Below, piece by piece: positions 1 through 8,876 of a DNA stretch of 64,000 nt. Source of the DNA: Myxococcales bacterium (GTDB lineage Bacteria; Myxococcota_A; Polyangia; Polyangiales; Polyangiaceae). How positions within the stretch are numbered: position 1 is the stretch's first letter; the number at the start of each line of letters is the position of its first letter. The stretch covers positions 124,001 to 188,000 of the forward strand of contig SECP01000005.1 of the NCBI GenBank assembly GCA_004193285.1, given 5' to 3'. Below the pieces are notes generated by a model. It was given only the letters and a program-made list of their open reading frames with translations. It made no database searches and had not been told where the DNA came from. The position numbers were made by a program, and so were the translations under genes.

Positions 1-2
1 TG

Positions 3-1037
3 GATACACCGAGCGGGCAACAGAAGCTCGTCGGGGTGCGCTCGCTGGAGCCCGGGCAAATTCCGCCCGAGCCGGAGCCCGCCCGCCCGGTGGTGCCTCC
101 CCCGCCCCCGGTGGCTCCTTCGCTACCGATCGAGGAGCGCTGGGCGAAGATCCAGGCGCGTCTCGCGACGGTGGACCCCGAGTTCCGTCGTGAATACCGC
201 GAGAGCTTCGATATGTCGTGGGTCTATCACGACAGCGCGCTCGAGGGCGTCGTCTACAATTACCAGGAGCTGAAGACCGCGACGGACCCGTCCGTCGGCA
301 GCATCCCCGACGGCATGCAGCCGGTCTGCGACGAGATCCGCCGCCACCGCCAGGCCATCGAATACGTTCGGGAGCTGGCGGAGCGCAAGCGCATCCCCAT
401 CACCGTAGACACGATCAAAAAGCTCTACGTCATCTTGCGGCCGGACGAGGGCGACGTGAAGTCGGTCAAGTACCGCAAGGACATCCCGCAGCACCGCTTG
501 TACTTCCACGAGTACGCGGCACCGGACAAGATCGCCTACCGCGTCCGCCAGGTCATCGACTGGTTGAACGGGCCGGAGCCGAAGAAGCTCAAGAGCCCCA
601 TCCGCATCGCCTCGCGCGTGCACTACGACCTCGTGCGGGTCTTTCCGTTCCCCAACGACAGCGGCAAGGTCTCGCGCTTGCTGATGAACGCGCTGTTGAT
701 GCGCGCCGGCTACCCGCCGGCCATCATCCACTCGACCGAGCGTCAGCGCTACTACGAGGCCCTCAAAGGCCAACTGCCCATCATCTTGCAGATGGCGAAC
801 GACTCGATCATCAACGCGCTCCTCAGCATCGAGAAGCGCTTCGATGAGTACGACGCCGCCCGCCCGAGCAGCGCTCCCGCAGCGGATATGACGCAGACCC
901 CGCCCCCCACGCCCACAGCCCTCGTCGCTCGCGCCAATCATGATTTGGACGACTTGAGCGACCTGGGGGACGATTCGTCCGGTTCGGACGACGACGACGA
1001 TTCGGACTCGGACGACGCCGCCTCCGGCGACGAATGA
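3..1037 (+). CDS. Fic-fold protein with degenerate active site (5' end outside window)
   Basis: The frame is open to the left edge, so the start may lie upstream; the first in-window start is GTG at 36 (numbering below is from it). The order is a Pro-rich N-terminus (about 5-30), a Fic-like helical core (about 35-280) and a very acidic Asp/Ser tail (about 300-333). The region around residues 192-222 aligns with the Fic motif HPFxxGNGRxxR but reads FPFPNDSGKVSR (203-214). The catalytic His is Phe, and Gly-Asn and the first Arg are also changed. An inhibitory-helix-like DSALEG sits at 66-71. Active Fic proteins transfer AMP or a related group to target hydroxyls; this one is probably not a standard AMP transferase (inference). 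It faces the TolC-like gene convergently. The family call rests on the motif context. Confidence 0.72.
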   Translation, partial: DTPSGQQKLVGVRSLEPGQIPPEPEPARPVVPPPPPVAPSLPIEERWAKIQARLATVDPEFRREYRESFDMSWVYHDSALEGVVYNYQELKTATDPSVGSIPDGMQPVCDEIRRHRQAIEYVRELAERKRIPITVDTIKKLYVILRPDEGDVKSVKYRKDIPQHRLYFHEYAAPDKIAYRVRQVIDWLNGPEPKKLKSPIRIASRVHYDLVRVFPFPNDSGKVSRLLMNALLMRAGYPPAIIHSTERQRYYEALKGQLPIILQMANDSIINALLSIEKRFDEYDAARPSSAPAADMTQTPPPTPTALVARANHDLDDLSDLGDDSSGSDDDDDSDSDDAASGDE

Positions 1038-1054
1038 CCTAGCCCTCCTCCGCA

Positions 1055-1075
1055 CGGAGCGCCCCGGGCGCTCCG
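1055..1075. terminator. Hairpin between convergent genes
   Basis: A perfect 9-bp inverted repeat (CGGAGCGCC / GGCGCTCCG) with a 3-nt loop lies between the converging Fic-like and TolC-like genes. It lacks a clear T-run on either side, so it is at best a bidirectional or weak intrinsic terminator. Confidence 0.45.
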
Positions 1076-1104
1076 AACGCCACTCCGCGAAGGAAGCCGT
1101 CGGC

Positions 1105-2562
1105 TCAGCGCGATGCGGAGGCGGACGCTTCCCACCCGGTGGCGAGGGCTAGCTTCCCAACCGCAACGTTGTAGTCGAACGTCGCGGACATGACCGCGAA
1201 GCGCTTGAGCGCCCACTCCTTGGCGGGGTCGACGATGTCTTCTTCGTCGTTGGTGCCGACGTCGATGCCTTGCTGCACCAAGATCAGCCATTTTTTGGCG
1301 TAAGCGGCCGCCTCCGAGTAGGCGTCCAGACGCCGGCCGGCGTCCTCCGCCTCCCGGTACGCGGTCTCCACCTCTACCGCGACGCCGCCGAGCGCGTAGC
1401 GCTCCGTCGCGCGCAGCTCCTCCAGTTGCGCCTGCGCCTGCGCGACGCGCGCCGAGGTCGGCATGAAATCCAGCTTGTAGCGGAGCACCAGCGCCGCGCC
1501 GTACGCGAGCACGTTGATCTGTTCGCGCACGAACGGGTTTTGCTGGTCCGTGATGCCCGGCGCCTTGGCCCAGCGAGCCGATAGCCCGAGCCCAATATCC
1601 GGAAAGTAGCGGGCGCGCTCCAGGCGCACCTGGGCTTCGCGCGCGCTCAGGCCAGCGCGGGCCATGTTGATCTCGGGGCGATGGAGGCGCGCCGCGCTCA
1701 GGTACGTTGCCAGGGGGCTGAGCGCTCCCCGTACGCGCGTGAGCGGCTCGTCGGGGAGCGGCAGGTCTCCCTTCACGCCCGTCAAGAACTTGAGGCTGGC
1801 GAGCGCGATCGCTTCTTTCTGCGTCGCCTCGCTGTGCCGCGCCGTGAGGTCCGCGCGGTTCATCTTCAGCTTGTAGAACGCGACCTCGTCTGCGTCGCCC
1901 TCTTTGACCTTCTTCTCCAAGGAAGCGAGGTACTTGTCGATGCTCGACTCGGCATCACGCATGAGCGCGATCGCATCGCGAGACAAGAGCACACCGTAAT
2001 AGGCGCGCCGCACGTCCTGCGTGACGCTGTTCTTCTCTTTCTCGATCTCTTGCTCGGTGACCTTCACTTGCGCGGCAGCGGCGTCCCACAGGTTGGTGAT
2101 CTTCCCGAAGGTGTAGAGCGGCACCACGCCCTCCAAGCCAATGCTCCAGCCCACCCCCATGCTGCTGGTGAGCGCGGCGTCCGTATCAGGGCTGTAGATG
2201 GCAGTGCCTCGCACCTGTGGCGCGAGGGCCAAGCCACCGGTGACGTTGAACTCGCTGTAGGGCTGCGTCCACGCCTGCACCTGCTGCTGCCGGCTTTTGC
2301 CCCAGCGTGCGCGTGCTTCTTGGATTTTGGGCCAGTTGCGCAGGGTGAGCGCGATACAGCGCTCGAGGGTGAAGTACGCGCTGCCGCTTCCGCGCAGCGG
2401 CTGCAGCGTGGTTAGAGCCGGCGCCGCGCTGCCTTCGGCAGGCTCGACGGTAGGCGGAGCGGGCGCAGCGTCGTTCGACTGCGCCGCGGTCGTCGCGGAG
2501 AAGAGCAGACAAGATAACGCGCTCGCCCAGGGGCGACGCTTGAAGAGCACGGAGCGGGGCAT
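1105..2562 (-). CDS. TolC-family outer membrane efflux protein
   Basis: This 485-aa protein has an N-terminal signal peptide ending near the AAQS stretch (about residue 29). The classical OEP/TolC opening follows (TLERCIALTLRNWPKIQEAR, about 68-87), then long alpha-helical, Ala/Glu-rich repeats typical of the trimeric periplasmic channel. Such proteins form the outer-membrane duct for tripartite efflux pumps or type I secretion. No inner-membrane pump or adaptor gene is adjacent. It lies 4 bp downstream of the NtrC-type regulator and so is probably in the same transcript, which suggests regulated export. The substrate cannot be told from sequence. Confidence 0.86.
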   Translation of the reverse strand: MPRSVLFKRRPWASALSCLLFSATTAAQSNDAAPAPPTVEPAEGSAAPALTTLQPLRGSGSAYFTLERCIALTLRNWPKIQEARARWGKSRQQQVQAWTQPYSEFNVTGGLALAPQVRGTAIYSPDTDAALTSSMGVGWSIGLEGVVPLYTFGKITNLWDAAAAQVKVTEQEIEKEKNSVTQDVRRAYYGVLLSRDAIALMRDAESSIDKYLASLEKKVKEGDADEVAFYKLKMNRADLTARHSEATQKEAIALASLKFLTGVKGDLPLPDEPLTRVRGALSPLATYLSAARLHRPEINMARAGLSAREAQVRLERARYFPDIGLGLSARWAKAPGITDQQNPFVREQINVLAYGAALVLRYKLDFMPTSARVAQAQAQLEELRATERYALGGVAVEVETAYREAEDAGRRLDAYSEAAAYAKKWLILVQQGIDVGTNDEEDIVDPAKEWALKRFAVMSATFDYNVAVGKLALATGWEASASASR

Positions 2563-2566
2563 TGGG

Positions 2567-4036
2567 TCAGTCGTCGTCTCGGGTTTTTAACCCTGCCCGC
2601 TTCACCGCGCGCCTAAAATTCGAACGGTCCAGGCCGGCCTTTCGCGCGGCTTCCGACACGTTGCCACCCGTTTGCTGCAGTAGCGCCGAAAAGTAGTGGT
2701 GCTCGAAGACCGAGAGCGCCTGCTCTTTGGCCTCCCGGTAGGGCAAATCCATCCCCTCCAGGGTGAGCACAGGGGAATTTCCACCCTCGTGGTAGCCGCC
2801 GTTCCGGCCTCGCGCGAACGGGAGATCATTCGGCTGCAGTGTGTCGTCTTTGCAGAAGACGATGGCGTGCTCGATGGCGTTCTCCAGCTCGCGCACGTTG
2901 CCCTTCCACGGCTGCGCCTGGAGGAGCCGCATGGCCTCGGTCGAGATCTTCGTCACGTTGCTGTTGCTGCGCGCCGCATACTTTTTGAGAAAATGAATGG
3001 CGAGGAGCGGGATGTCCTCGCGCCGCTCGCGCAGCGCCGGCAGATTGATGGGCACCACGTTCAGGCGATAATACAAGTCCTCGCGGAACTTGCCGGCGGT
3101 GATGCGGCTCGTGAGGTCCACGTTCGTCGCGGCCACGACGCGCACGTCGACCGTCTTCGTGTCGTTCGAGCCGACTCGCTTCACCTCACCCTCTTGAAGA
3201 GCGCGCAGCAGCTTCACCTGCGCGAGGGGCGGCAAGTCGCCGACCTCGTCCAAAAACAGCGTGCCGCGATCGGCGGTCTCGAACAAACCGGCGCGGGTCG
3301 CGGTCGCGCCGGTGAACGCGCCGCGCACATGACCAAACAGCTCGCTCTCTACTAGGTCCACCGGAATGGCCGAGCAGTTGACGGCTACGAACGGCTGCGC
3401 CATGCGCGGCGAGTGCTGGTGGATGGCGCGCGCGGTGAGCTCCTTGCCGGTGCCGGATTCGCCTAAAATCAGCACCGTGGAGGAGGTCGGGGCGACGCCG
3501 ACCGCCAGCCGATACACCTCCTGCATGCTCGGCGAGTTGCCGATGAGCTCCCCGAATTTTTCGATTTGGAGCAGGCGCTCCTCGAGCGCCGCTGCGCGGT
3601 CCACCAGGCGCCGCCTCTCGGCGGCTTTGGTGACCGTGAGCACGACCTCGTCGTTCGAACGAAACGGCTTGGTCAGGAAGTGGTACGCGCCGGCGCGCAC
3701 GGCCTTCACGGCCGTCTCCACGTCACCGAAGGCCGTCATCATCACGACCTCCACCCCGTCGTGCTTCTCGCGGACGTGCTCGAGCAGCTCGAGCCCGCCG
3801 ACCTTGGGCATCATCAGGTCCACGAGCGCGACGTCGATGTGCTCGCGTTCCATGATCCCCATCGCCTGCTCGCCGTCGTCCGCGGTGAGCACTTGGCAGC
3901 CGCGACTTTGCAGAAGGCGCGACAAGCTGCGGCGCAGCGTCGGCTCGTCGTCGACCACCAGCACCTTCGGCGGCCCCGCTTCCACTCGCACTGCCGTGAG
4001 CTCCCCCGAGCGCGAAGCCGAAAGCCCCATCGTCAT
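2567..4036 (-). CDS. Sigma54-dependent NtrC-family response regulator
   Basis: The 489-aa protein has three domains. A receiver domain (about 24-140) carries the acidic DDE cluster, phospho-acceptor Asp in LVDLMMP and the conserved Lys in FLTKPF. An AAA+ domain (about 170-400) has Walker A GESGTGKE and the GAFTGA loop that contacts sigma54. A C-terminal Fis-type HTH (about 440-489) completes it. It should activate sigma54 promoters when phosphorylated. Its start overlaps the stop of the REC-GGDEF gene by 4 bp (ATGA), so the two regulators are translationally coupled. No histidine kinase is encoded nearby, so the partner kinase is an orphan elsewhere. Confidence 0.93.
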   Translation of the reverse strand: MTMGLSASRSGELTAVRVEAGPPKVLVVDDEPTLRRSLSRLLQSRGCQVLTADDGEQAMGIMEREHIDVALVDLMMPKVGGLELLEHVREKHDGVEVVMMTAFGDVETAVKAVRAGAYHFLTKPFRSNDEVVLTVTKAAERRRLVDRAAALEERLLQIEKFGELIGNSPSMQEVYRLAVGVAPTSSTVLILGESGTGKELTARAIHQHSPRMAQPFVAVNCSAIPVDLVESELFGHVRGAFTGATATRAGLFETADRGTLFLDEVGDLPPLAQVKLLRALQEGEVKRVGSNDTKTVDVRVVAATNVDLTSRITAGKFREDLYYRLNVVPINLPALRERREDIPLLAIHFLKKYAARSNSNVTKISTEAMRLLQAQPWKGNVRELENAIEHAIVFCKDDTLQPNDLPFARGRNGGYHEGGNSPVLTLEGMDLPYREAKEQALSVFEHHYFSALLQQTGGNVSEAARKAGLDRSNFRRAVKRAGLKTRDDD

Positions 4037-5157
4037 GGATTGCCTCGACGCGGAGGACGGTCCGAGGTCCGCCCCGGCGACGACCGCTCCTCCGCGGGCG
4101 CCGGCGGCGTCGGGCGGTCAGAGCGCGTTCGGCTGGGCCGGTTGGACGAGGGTCGGCTATCGCTCGTGACGGGCGTGTACATCTGATTTTGCTGCTGAAA
4201 CACGCAAATGCGTCCCCCGCCCTCTCGCTTGGCGGTGGAGAGCGCGCTGTCCGCCGCGCGTAGCAGGGCGTCTTTGGTGCGGACGTCGCGCGAAGGGTAC
4301 AGCGCCACGCCCATCGACAGCGAGACGCGAGTGCTGCGGCCAGACTCCAGCGGAAAGGGCCGGTCCACCACGTCCCGGAAGATGCGCTCGGCGACGGTGA
4401 CGGAGCCCGCGAAGTGGGTGCTAGGCAGGACGACCAAGAACTCGTCTCCGCCGAAGCGAGCCACGACGTCCACCTCGCGCACGCTGCGCCGGATCGCGTC
4501 GGCTACGAACTTCAAGATCGCGTCACCGAGACCGCGGCCTTGAGCTTCGTTGTGCGACTGCAGCCGGTCCACGTCGATGACCATGCACGCCAAAGGGTCG
4601 TGGTAGCGCTCGGCGCGCTTGAACTCTTCCGTGAGCCGGGTGTGCAGGTAGCGATAGTTGTAGAGCGACGTCAGCGGGTCGTGGACGCTCAGCTGCTCCA
4701 ACTTCGCACGCGCCTGTACGACGTGATCGTGCAAGCGCTTGATGCGCAGCATGGCCTCGACTCGCGCGGTCAGCTCGCGCTCGTCGAAGGGCTTGGAAAC
4801 GTAGTCGTCCGCGCCGATCTTCAAACCCTCGACTCGACTGGCGGTGTCCGTCTTGACCGTCACCAGCAGGACCGGCAGAAACGTGTCCTGGGTCATGCCT
4901 TTGAGCAGCCGGCACGCCTCCAGCCCCGAGAGCCGGGGCATCAGCACGTCCAGCAGCACCAGGTCGACGCCTCCGCGGGCGACGCGCTCGACCGCCGCCT
5001 GGCCGTCCGCCACGGCTTCGACCGTGAAGCCGTGAGCGCGGAGCGTCTCCGCCAAGAGCTCGCGCGTGATGCGATCGTCATCGGCCACCACGATGGTGGA
5101 GCCCTTGAGCTTCTGCGAGCCGAGTGGCTGGGAGCGCGGAGGATCGCTGTCCGGCAC
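4033..5157 (-). CDS. Response regulator with GGDEF domain (diguanylate cyclase)
   Basis: A 374-aa PleD/WspR-like architecture starts from GTG at 5157. A receiver domain (about 20-135: VVADDD, phospho-site VLLDVLMP, SKPF) is followed by a short helical linker and a GGDEF domain (about 165-325). The active-site signature FGGDEF is intact and an RxxD inhibitory site (REVD) lies exactly five residues before it. It is therefore expected to make c-di-GMP, with product feedback and phosphorylation control. A basic, Pro/Ser/Arg-rich tail of about 50 residues is probably disordered. It is coupled by ATGA overlap to the downstream NtrC-type regulator. Confidence 0.92.
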   Translation of the reverse strand: MPDSDPPRSQPLGSQKLKGSTIVVADDDRITRELLAETLRAHGFTVEAVADGQAAVERVARGGVDLVLLDVLMPRLSGLEACRLLKGMTQDTFLPVLLVTVKTDTASRVEGLKIGADDYVSKPFDERELTARVEAMLRIKRLHDHVVQARAKLEQLSVHDPLTSLYNYRYLHTRLTEEFKRAERYHDPLACMVIDVDRLQSHNEAQGRGLGDAILKFVADAIRRSVREVDVVARFGGDEFLVVLPSTHFAGSVTVAERIFRDVVDRPFPLESGRSTRVSLSMGVALYPSRDVRTKDALLRAADSALSTAKREGGGRICVFQQQNQMYTPVTSDSRPSSNRPSRTRSDRPTPPAPAEERSSPGRTSDRPPRRGNP

Positions 5158-5220
5158 GGCCCATCAGGGTAACAGCGCCACGGCGAGCATCGCAACCAAA
5201 CCGCGCCGTTTTGGCGGAAT

Positions 5221-7065
5221 TCAGGGCATGAGATCCACGCTCAGCCCGGCGTCGAAACCGGCGCGACCAGCCCGCTTCGTAGAGAAAGCTCCCAGCGCCA
5301 CGCAGCCGCACGCGTGGCGGTAGCGGGCAAAACCCCGCACTCCGAGCAACTCGCCCCCGGATGGCTCCCAATCCGCACCTCCGCCTACCCACAGCACGGA
5401 AGCGACGGCAACCGTCAGATCGGCTCCCGTGGACAGGCCTTCGCGATCCAGCGCGCCGAGCTCGTGGAAGCTCGGGACCAGGTCCCCCGCGGCGACCGTG
5501 GACTCGAGGCGCGGCGCGCGCAGCGTGCGGCCCTCCGCGTAGCCCATCAGGTTGGTTCCGCCGCGCGGCCCGAGCCGCAGCCGCACCGTACCCTCGCCAG
5601 CGCGTTGACTCGGATCGGCGGCCCCCGTGAGCCGTACCCCGAGCAGATGGGCGTCGCTCGAGAGAGCGGCGAGCAGCAGCGGGCGCGGGTCGTCCGGCGG
5701 CCCCTCCACGCCGCTCGCGACGCGCAGCCGCGCCGCCGGGCCTCGGCCATGGCTGCCGAGCGCGGTGATCGTACCGGCGGTTGCGAGCAGCCGCGTTTCA
5801 CCGCTGCCGGCCCAGTAGTGCCGCTCCACGCGGCCCATGAGCTCGGGCTCGACCAGGTGTGAGAGCCGGCTGAAGCGACGCAGCAGCGGGAGAGACAGCG
5901 ACAGCCCGGCGCCGGCGCGATAGCGCGTGAGCGACTGCGCGGGCTGCGCGAGCAGCTCGCCGTGCTGAAACGCGGCCCCACGCGCCAGCAGCGGCCCCGC
6001 GGTGGTCGCCGACTCCAGGACGAACCGAGCCGCCGCGCGCTGTTCGGCGTTGTCCGGTCGCCCTTCTCCCGCCCGCAGGCTGGAGACGGCTCCCGCATCG
6101 AGCGTGTAGCTGGTGCGATCGCCGAGCGCGCCGCCCGTGGCGAGCAGCGCGAACGGCCCCAGAGCAAGCGGCGCGGTGAGGGAGGCGGCGCGGGGGGCGT
6201 CCGCGCCGAGCCCAAACGCTGCGAGCAGCGCGCCCCGGCTGGCCACGCCGAGACGCGCGTGATCGTAGCGCCGCGAAGCTGCCTCGAGTGAGCTGTGCAC
6301 GGTGCGACCACGCGCGCCGAGCGACGCGTCCACGTCGAAAGCAACGGTGGAGCGGCTGCGGCCGGAGACCGCGCCGTGGGCGTCCAGAACGAGCGCGGAC
6401 TTTCCCTGGTGATCCCAGCGCACGAACGAGGTGGTCTCCGGCGTGAGCAGCTTCGCGTCGACGCGCGCTCCGCCCTCCACGTAGCCGTAGCCGCCGATGT
6501 CGAGCGCGCGCGCGGACGGACGACCATTGTTGGAGTCGAACGGCACGTGAACACCGCTGCCGAGCAGCAAGCCTTCGTCGCCGCGCCATTCGGCGCTCGG
6601 GAACATCAATGCGAGTCGGTCCGGCGAACGCAGCCACAAGTAAGGCAGCCAAAAAATGGGCACTTTTCCCGCCCGAAGCACGGCATCCTCGATGAGGACG
6701 TCGCTCGGCGGCGCGATCGTCACCCGGCTGTAGCCAACGGTGACGGGCGGACTGTCGCAGCGGCAGAAGGCAATGTCGCCGCCGCCCTCCACCCCGATAC
6801 CGCGGGGGCCGCGCTTCAGCTTGACGCGATCGCCGCCGAGCCGGTACCGCCCGACCGTGACCTCCACGTCGCCCGAGAGCGAGAGCTCGCCGAGCTCGGC
6901 GTCCACGTCGAGGTGACGCGCGGAGAAGTCGACGCGAAACTCCCGGCCCGGCGCGGCGGTGGCGGTCGGCACCTCCGCACGCGCGGACCGAGCCCAAGAC
7001 AGCGAGGCGGCGACGCAGACCAGCGCCACGCCGAGCCGCTCACAACGAGGGCGAGACCGCTTCAC
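5221..7065 (-). CDS. LptD/OstA-like outer membrane assembly protein
   Basis: The 614-aa protein has a signal peptide (cleavage near ARSARA, about 30). A short OstA/LptA-like beta-jellyroll (about 40-125) carries the ladder pattern LDVDAELGELSLSGDVEV. The motif VPIFWLPYLWLRSPDR (about 137-152) is a hallmark of the LptD N-domain/barrel junction. The rest is a long Gly/Ala/Leu-rich beta-strand region consistent with a barrel. LptD inserts LPS into the outer leaflet; at about 614 residues it is shorter than E. coli LptD (about 780). It may be a paralogue rather than the essential LptD. Its start overlaps the upstream barrel gene by 26 bp. Confidence 0.72.
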   Translation of the reverse strand: MKRSRPRCERLGVALVCVAASLSWARSARAEVPTATAAPGREFRVDFSARHLDVDAELGELSLSGDVEVTVGRYRLGGDRVKLKRGPRGIGVEGGGDIAFCRCDSPPVTVGYSRVTIAPPSDVLIEDAVLRAGKVPIFWLPYLWLRSPDRLALMFPSAEWRGDEGLLLGSGVHVPFDSNNGRPSARALDIGGYGYVEGGARVDAKLLTPETTSFVRWDHQGKSALVLDAHGAVSGRSRSTVAFDVDASLGARGRTVHSSLEAASRRYDHARLGVASRGALLAAFGLGADAPRAASLTAPLALGPFALLATGGALGDRTSYTLDAGAVSSLRAGEGRPDNAEQRAAARFVLESATTAGPLLARGAAFQHGELLAQPAQSLTRYRAGAGLSLSLPLLRRFSRLSHLVEPELMGRVERHYWAGSGETRLLATAGTITALGSHGRGPAARLRVASGVEGPPDDPRPLLLAALSSDAHLLGVRLTGAADPSQRAGEGTVRLRLGPRGGTNLMGYAEGRTLRAPRLESTVAAGDLVPSFHELGALDREGLSTGADLTVAVASVLWVGGGADWEPSGGELLGVRGFARYRHACGCVALGAFSTKRAGRAGFDAGLSVDLMP

Positions 7066-8197
7066 GCTGCGCCAGCTGCCGTTTGCCCGAAACGAGCTCG
7101 TGCGGGAAGAAGCTCACGGAAGCGTAAAATACCGCTTCTGGGCTGTAAAAGAAGCTCCGGCGACGGCCATCTGCCCCCAGCTGGTTGGCTACGTTGCCGT
7201 AGCCGAGCTCCACCGAAAAGCCTTTCGCCACGCGCAGCGAGACCTCGGTGCTGAACTGCGTGCGCACGAGGTACCGGCTGTCGCTTCCGCTCACCTTCAA
7301 GCTCGTGCAGCCCGTGAGCACGACGCCGCACAGCGACACCTCGTCGGCGACGCCGTACTTCCAAGCCGGTGCGATAGCACCACTCACGGACCAGTACACG
7401 TCGCTCCCGAGGGAGAGGCGGAGCGTGGCGCTGAAGTCGAGCTGGTCCCGGATGAGGCTGGAGCCGGACAGGGTGTCGCCCGGGAGCGTGCGCCCGTCCG
7501 GTGTGAGCCGCACGCGCTCGAGGGTTGGGTTCGTGGGCACGGTAGCTCGCGCGAGCCAGCGCTTGTATCCGACCGCGAACCGCACCAAGGACGAGATCTC
7601 GAAAGGCGCACGCCCGCGCAGCCACGGCGTGACGTTGCTGACCCCGACGAGCACGCCCGGTGCGAAGTAGCGCCCGGAATCCCAGCTCGTTTTCGAGGTG
7701 GGCAGCGTGAGCGTCAGGGGCCGGAGTTCGGCGAGGGTGCCGTCCGTATTGGCTCGCCCCTGAATGCGGTGCGCGTACACGCTGCTCAGCTCGAGATCGC
7801 TCAGCGTCACCTCGCCGCGCTGGGTCGTGACATCACTGTTCGTAAATTCACGATACAAACCACCGTCCAGCCGAAGGCTGAAATGCCGCCCTCGCAGCGA
7901 GTCGTCGAGCAAGTAGTACCGCGTGCGCGCGACGAACCCCATGGTGTACGTGGGGTTGTACGATTGGGGGGTGTCGCCAACGCCCAGAGTCGCCGCCGTG
8001 ACCGTGTGATCCCACGAGAAGATACTGTGATGGTACGGCGGCAGCTCTTCCTCGGGCGGCTCCTGCGTCCGCGCGGCCCGGTCTGGCGCTCGTGCGGCGG
8101 CGGTTTGCGCACGCGCGGGGGCCGGAAGGAGAGCGCTGCCGAAAAAGACGAGGGCGATGAACCGAGCCGCGAGCTTGTGAGCCGAACGAAGCGTCAC
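7040..8197 (-). CDS. Predicted secreted outer-membrane beta-barrel protein
   Basis: A 385-aa protein with a clear signal peptide (hydrophobic stretch about 10-24, cleavage after PARAQ). It then shows many short amphipathic strand-like segments rich in aromatic residues and Gly, ending in an aromatic-containing strand near YASVSFFPHEL. No enzyme motif or named domain was recognised. It is first in the minus-strand block, and its 3' end overlaps the LptD-like gene by 26 bp, so the two are probably made together. An outer-membrane barrel partner of the LptD-like protein is an inference from context only. Confidence 0.6.
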   Translation of the reverse strand: MTLRSAHKLAARFIALVFFGSALLPAPARAQTAAARAPDRAARTQEPPEEELPPYHHSIFSWDHTVTAATLGVGDTPQSYNPTYTMGFVARTRYYLLDDSLRGRHFSLRLDGGLYREFTNSDVTTQRGEVTLSDLELSSVYAHRIQGRANTDGTLAELRPLTLTLPTSKTSWDSGRYFAPGVLVGVSNVTPWLRGRAPFEISSLVRFAVGYKRWLARATVPTNPTLERVRLTPDGRTLPGDTLSGSSLIRDQLDFSATLRLSLGSDVYWSVSGAIAPAWKYGVADEVSLCGVVLTGCTSLKVSGSDSRYLVRTQFSTEVSLRVAKGFSVELGYGNVANQLGADGRRRSFFYSPEAVFYASVSFFPHELVSGKRQLAQREAVSPSL

Positions 8198-8281
8198 CGG
8201 CCCGAGGCTATCACCATTTTAGCCGCGGCATAATTGGCGCTGCTGTCCCTCGTCTTCTGCCCGCGCTAGCATGCGCCGCGC

Positions 8282-8629
8282 ATGTCCACCGCTTTGCCCG
8301 CCACCGAAATTACCGCCTTGCTTGGTCGGGGTACGCACTTCGAAGGCAAGCTGTCCTTCGACGGCCGGGTGCGCATCGACGGCAGCTTCCGCGGCGAAAT
8401 CAGCAGTGAAGACACGCTCATCGTGGGAGACGGCGCCGAAGTAGAGGCGGAAATCCTCGCCGGAACCGTGATCATCAAGGGCGGCAGCGTGAGCGGAAAT
8501 GTGAGGGCGCGGCGCTCCATCGAGCTTTACGTTCCCGCCAAAGTGTCAGGCACCCTCCAGGCTCCGGAGGTGTTCATGGACAAGGGCGTCCAATTCTCGG
8601 GGAGCTGTACGATGGCGCCGATTGAGTAG
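8282..8629 (+). CDS. Bactofilin (polymer-forming cytoskeletal protein)
   Basis: The 115-aa protein is made almost wholly of the bactofilin right-handed beta-helix. Short repeats such as GKLSFDGRVRIDGSFRG, TLIVGDGAEVEAEI and GGSVSGNVRARRSIEL fit the six-residue rung period. Bactofilins polymerise without nucleotide into filaments that organise cell shape, polarity or chromosome-segregation factors in myxobacteria. The N-terminal tail is very short (about 10 residues), similar to minimal family members. A CATAAT -10-like hexamer sits at 8229-8234 in the divergent gap with the barrel gene. A strong hairpin follows the gene. Confidence 0.92.
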   Translation: MSTALPATEITALLGRGTHFEGKLSFDGRVRIDGSFRGEISSEDTLIVGDGAEVEAEILAGTVIIKGGSVSGNVRARRSIELYVPAKVSGTLQAPEVFMDKGVQFSGSCTMAPIE

Positions 8630-8659
8630 CGCGCTGCGCAACGCAGGCAGCGGCGGGGC

Positions 8660-8695
8660 AAAAAGACCTCGTGAACGCCAGGCTGTGGTCTTTTT
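8660..8695 (+). terminator. Rho-independent terminator after bactofilin gene
   Basis: AAAAAGACC and GGTCTTTTT form a perfect 9-bp stem, 31 bp after the bactofilin stop, and end in five Ts. The matching A-run on the 5' side means it could also act on the other strand. Confidence 0.75.
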
Positions 8696-8876
8696 ACAAC
8701 ACCCCGAGCGCCCCTTGCCTCCCTATCGCCCGGGGACCAGATGCTGAGTAGGTCCCTCTTTTCGCTCGTTAGGAAAGAAATGCCGGTTAGCATCCGTAAG
8801 TTGGGGTGGAGTCACGTTGGGACCGTCGCCGCTGCGTCGTCTCGGCATGCTCCCTGCAACCCGAGCTAGTGCCAAC

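Noticed and set aside
1..1037. Fic toxin of a toxin-antitoxin pair
   Set aside because: The catalytic motif is degraded and no small antitoxin gene is visible downstream; upstream is outside the window.
5798..6997. Long open frame antisense-frame to the LptD-like gene (399 codons)
   Set aside because: Arg/Ala-rich shadow typical of GC-rich DNA; the overlapping frame has a signal peptide and the LptD motif.
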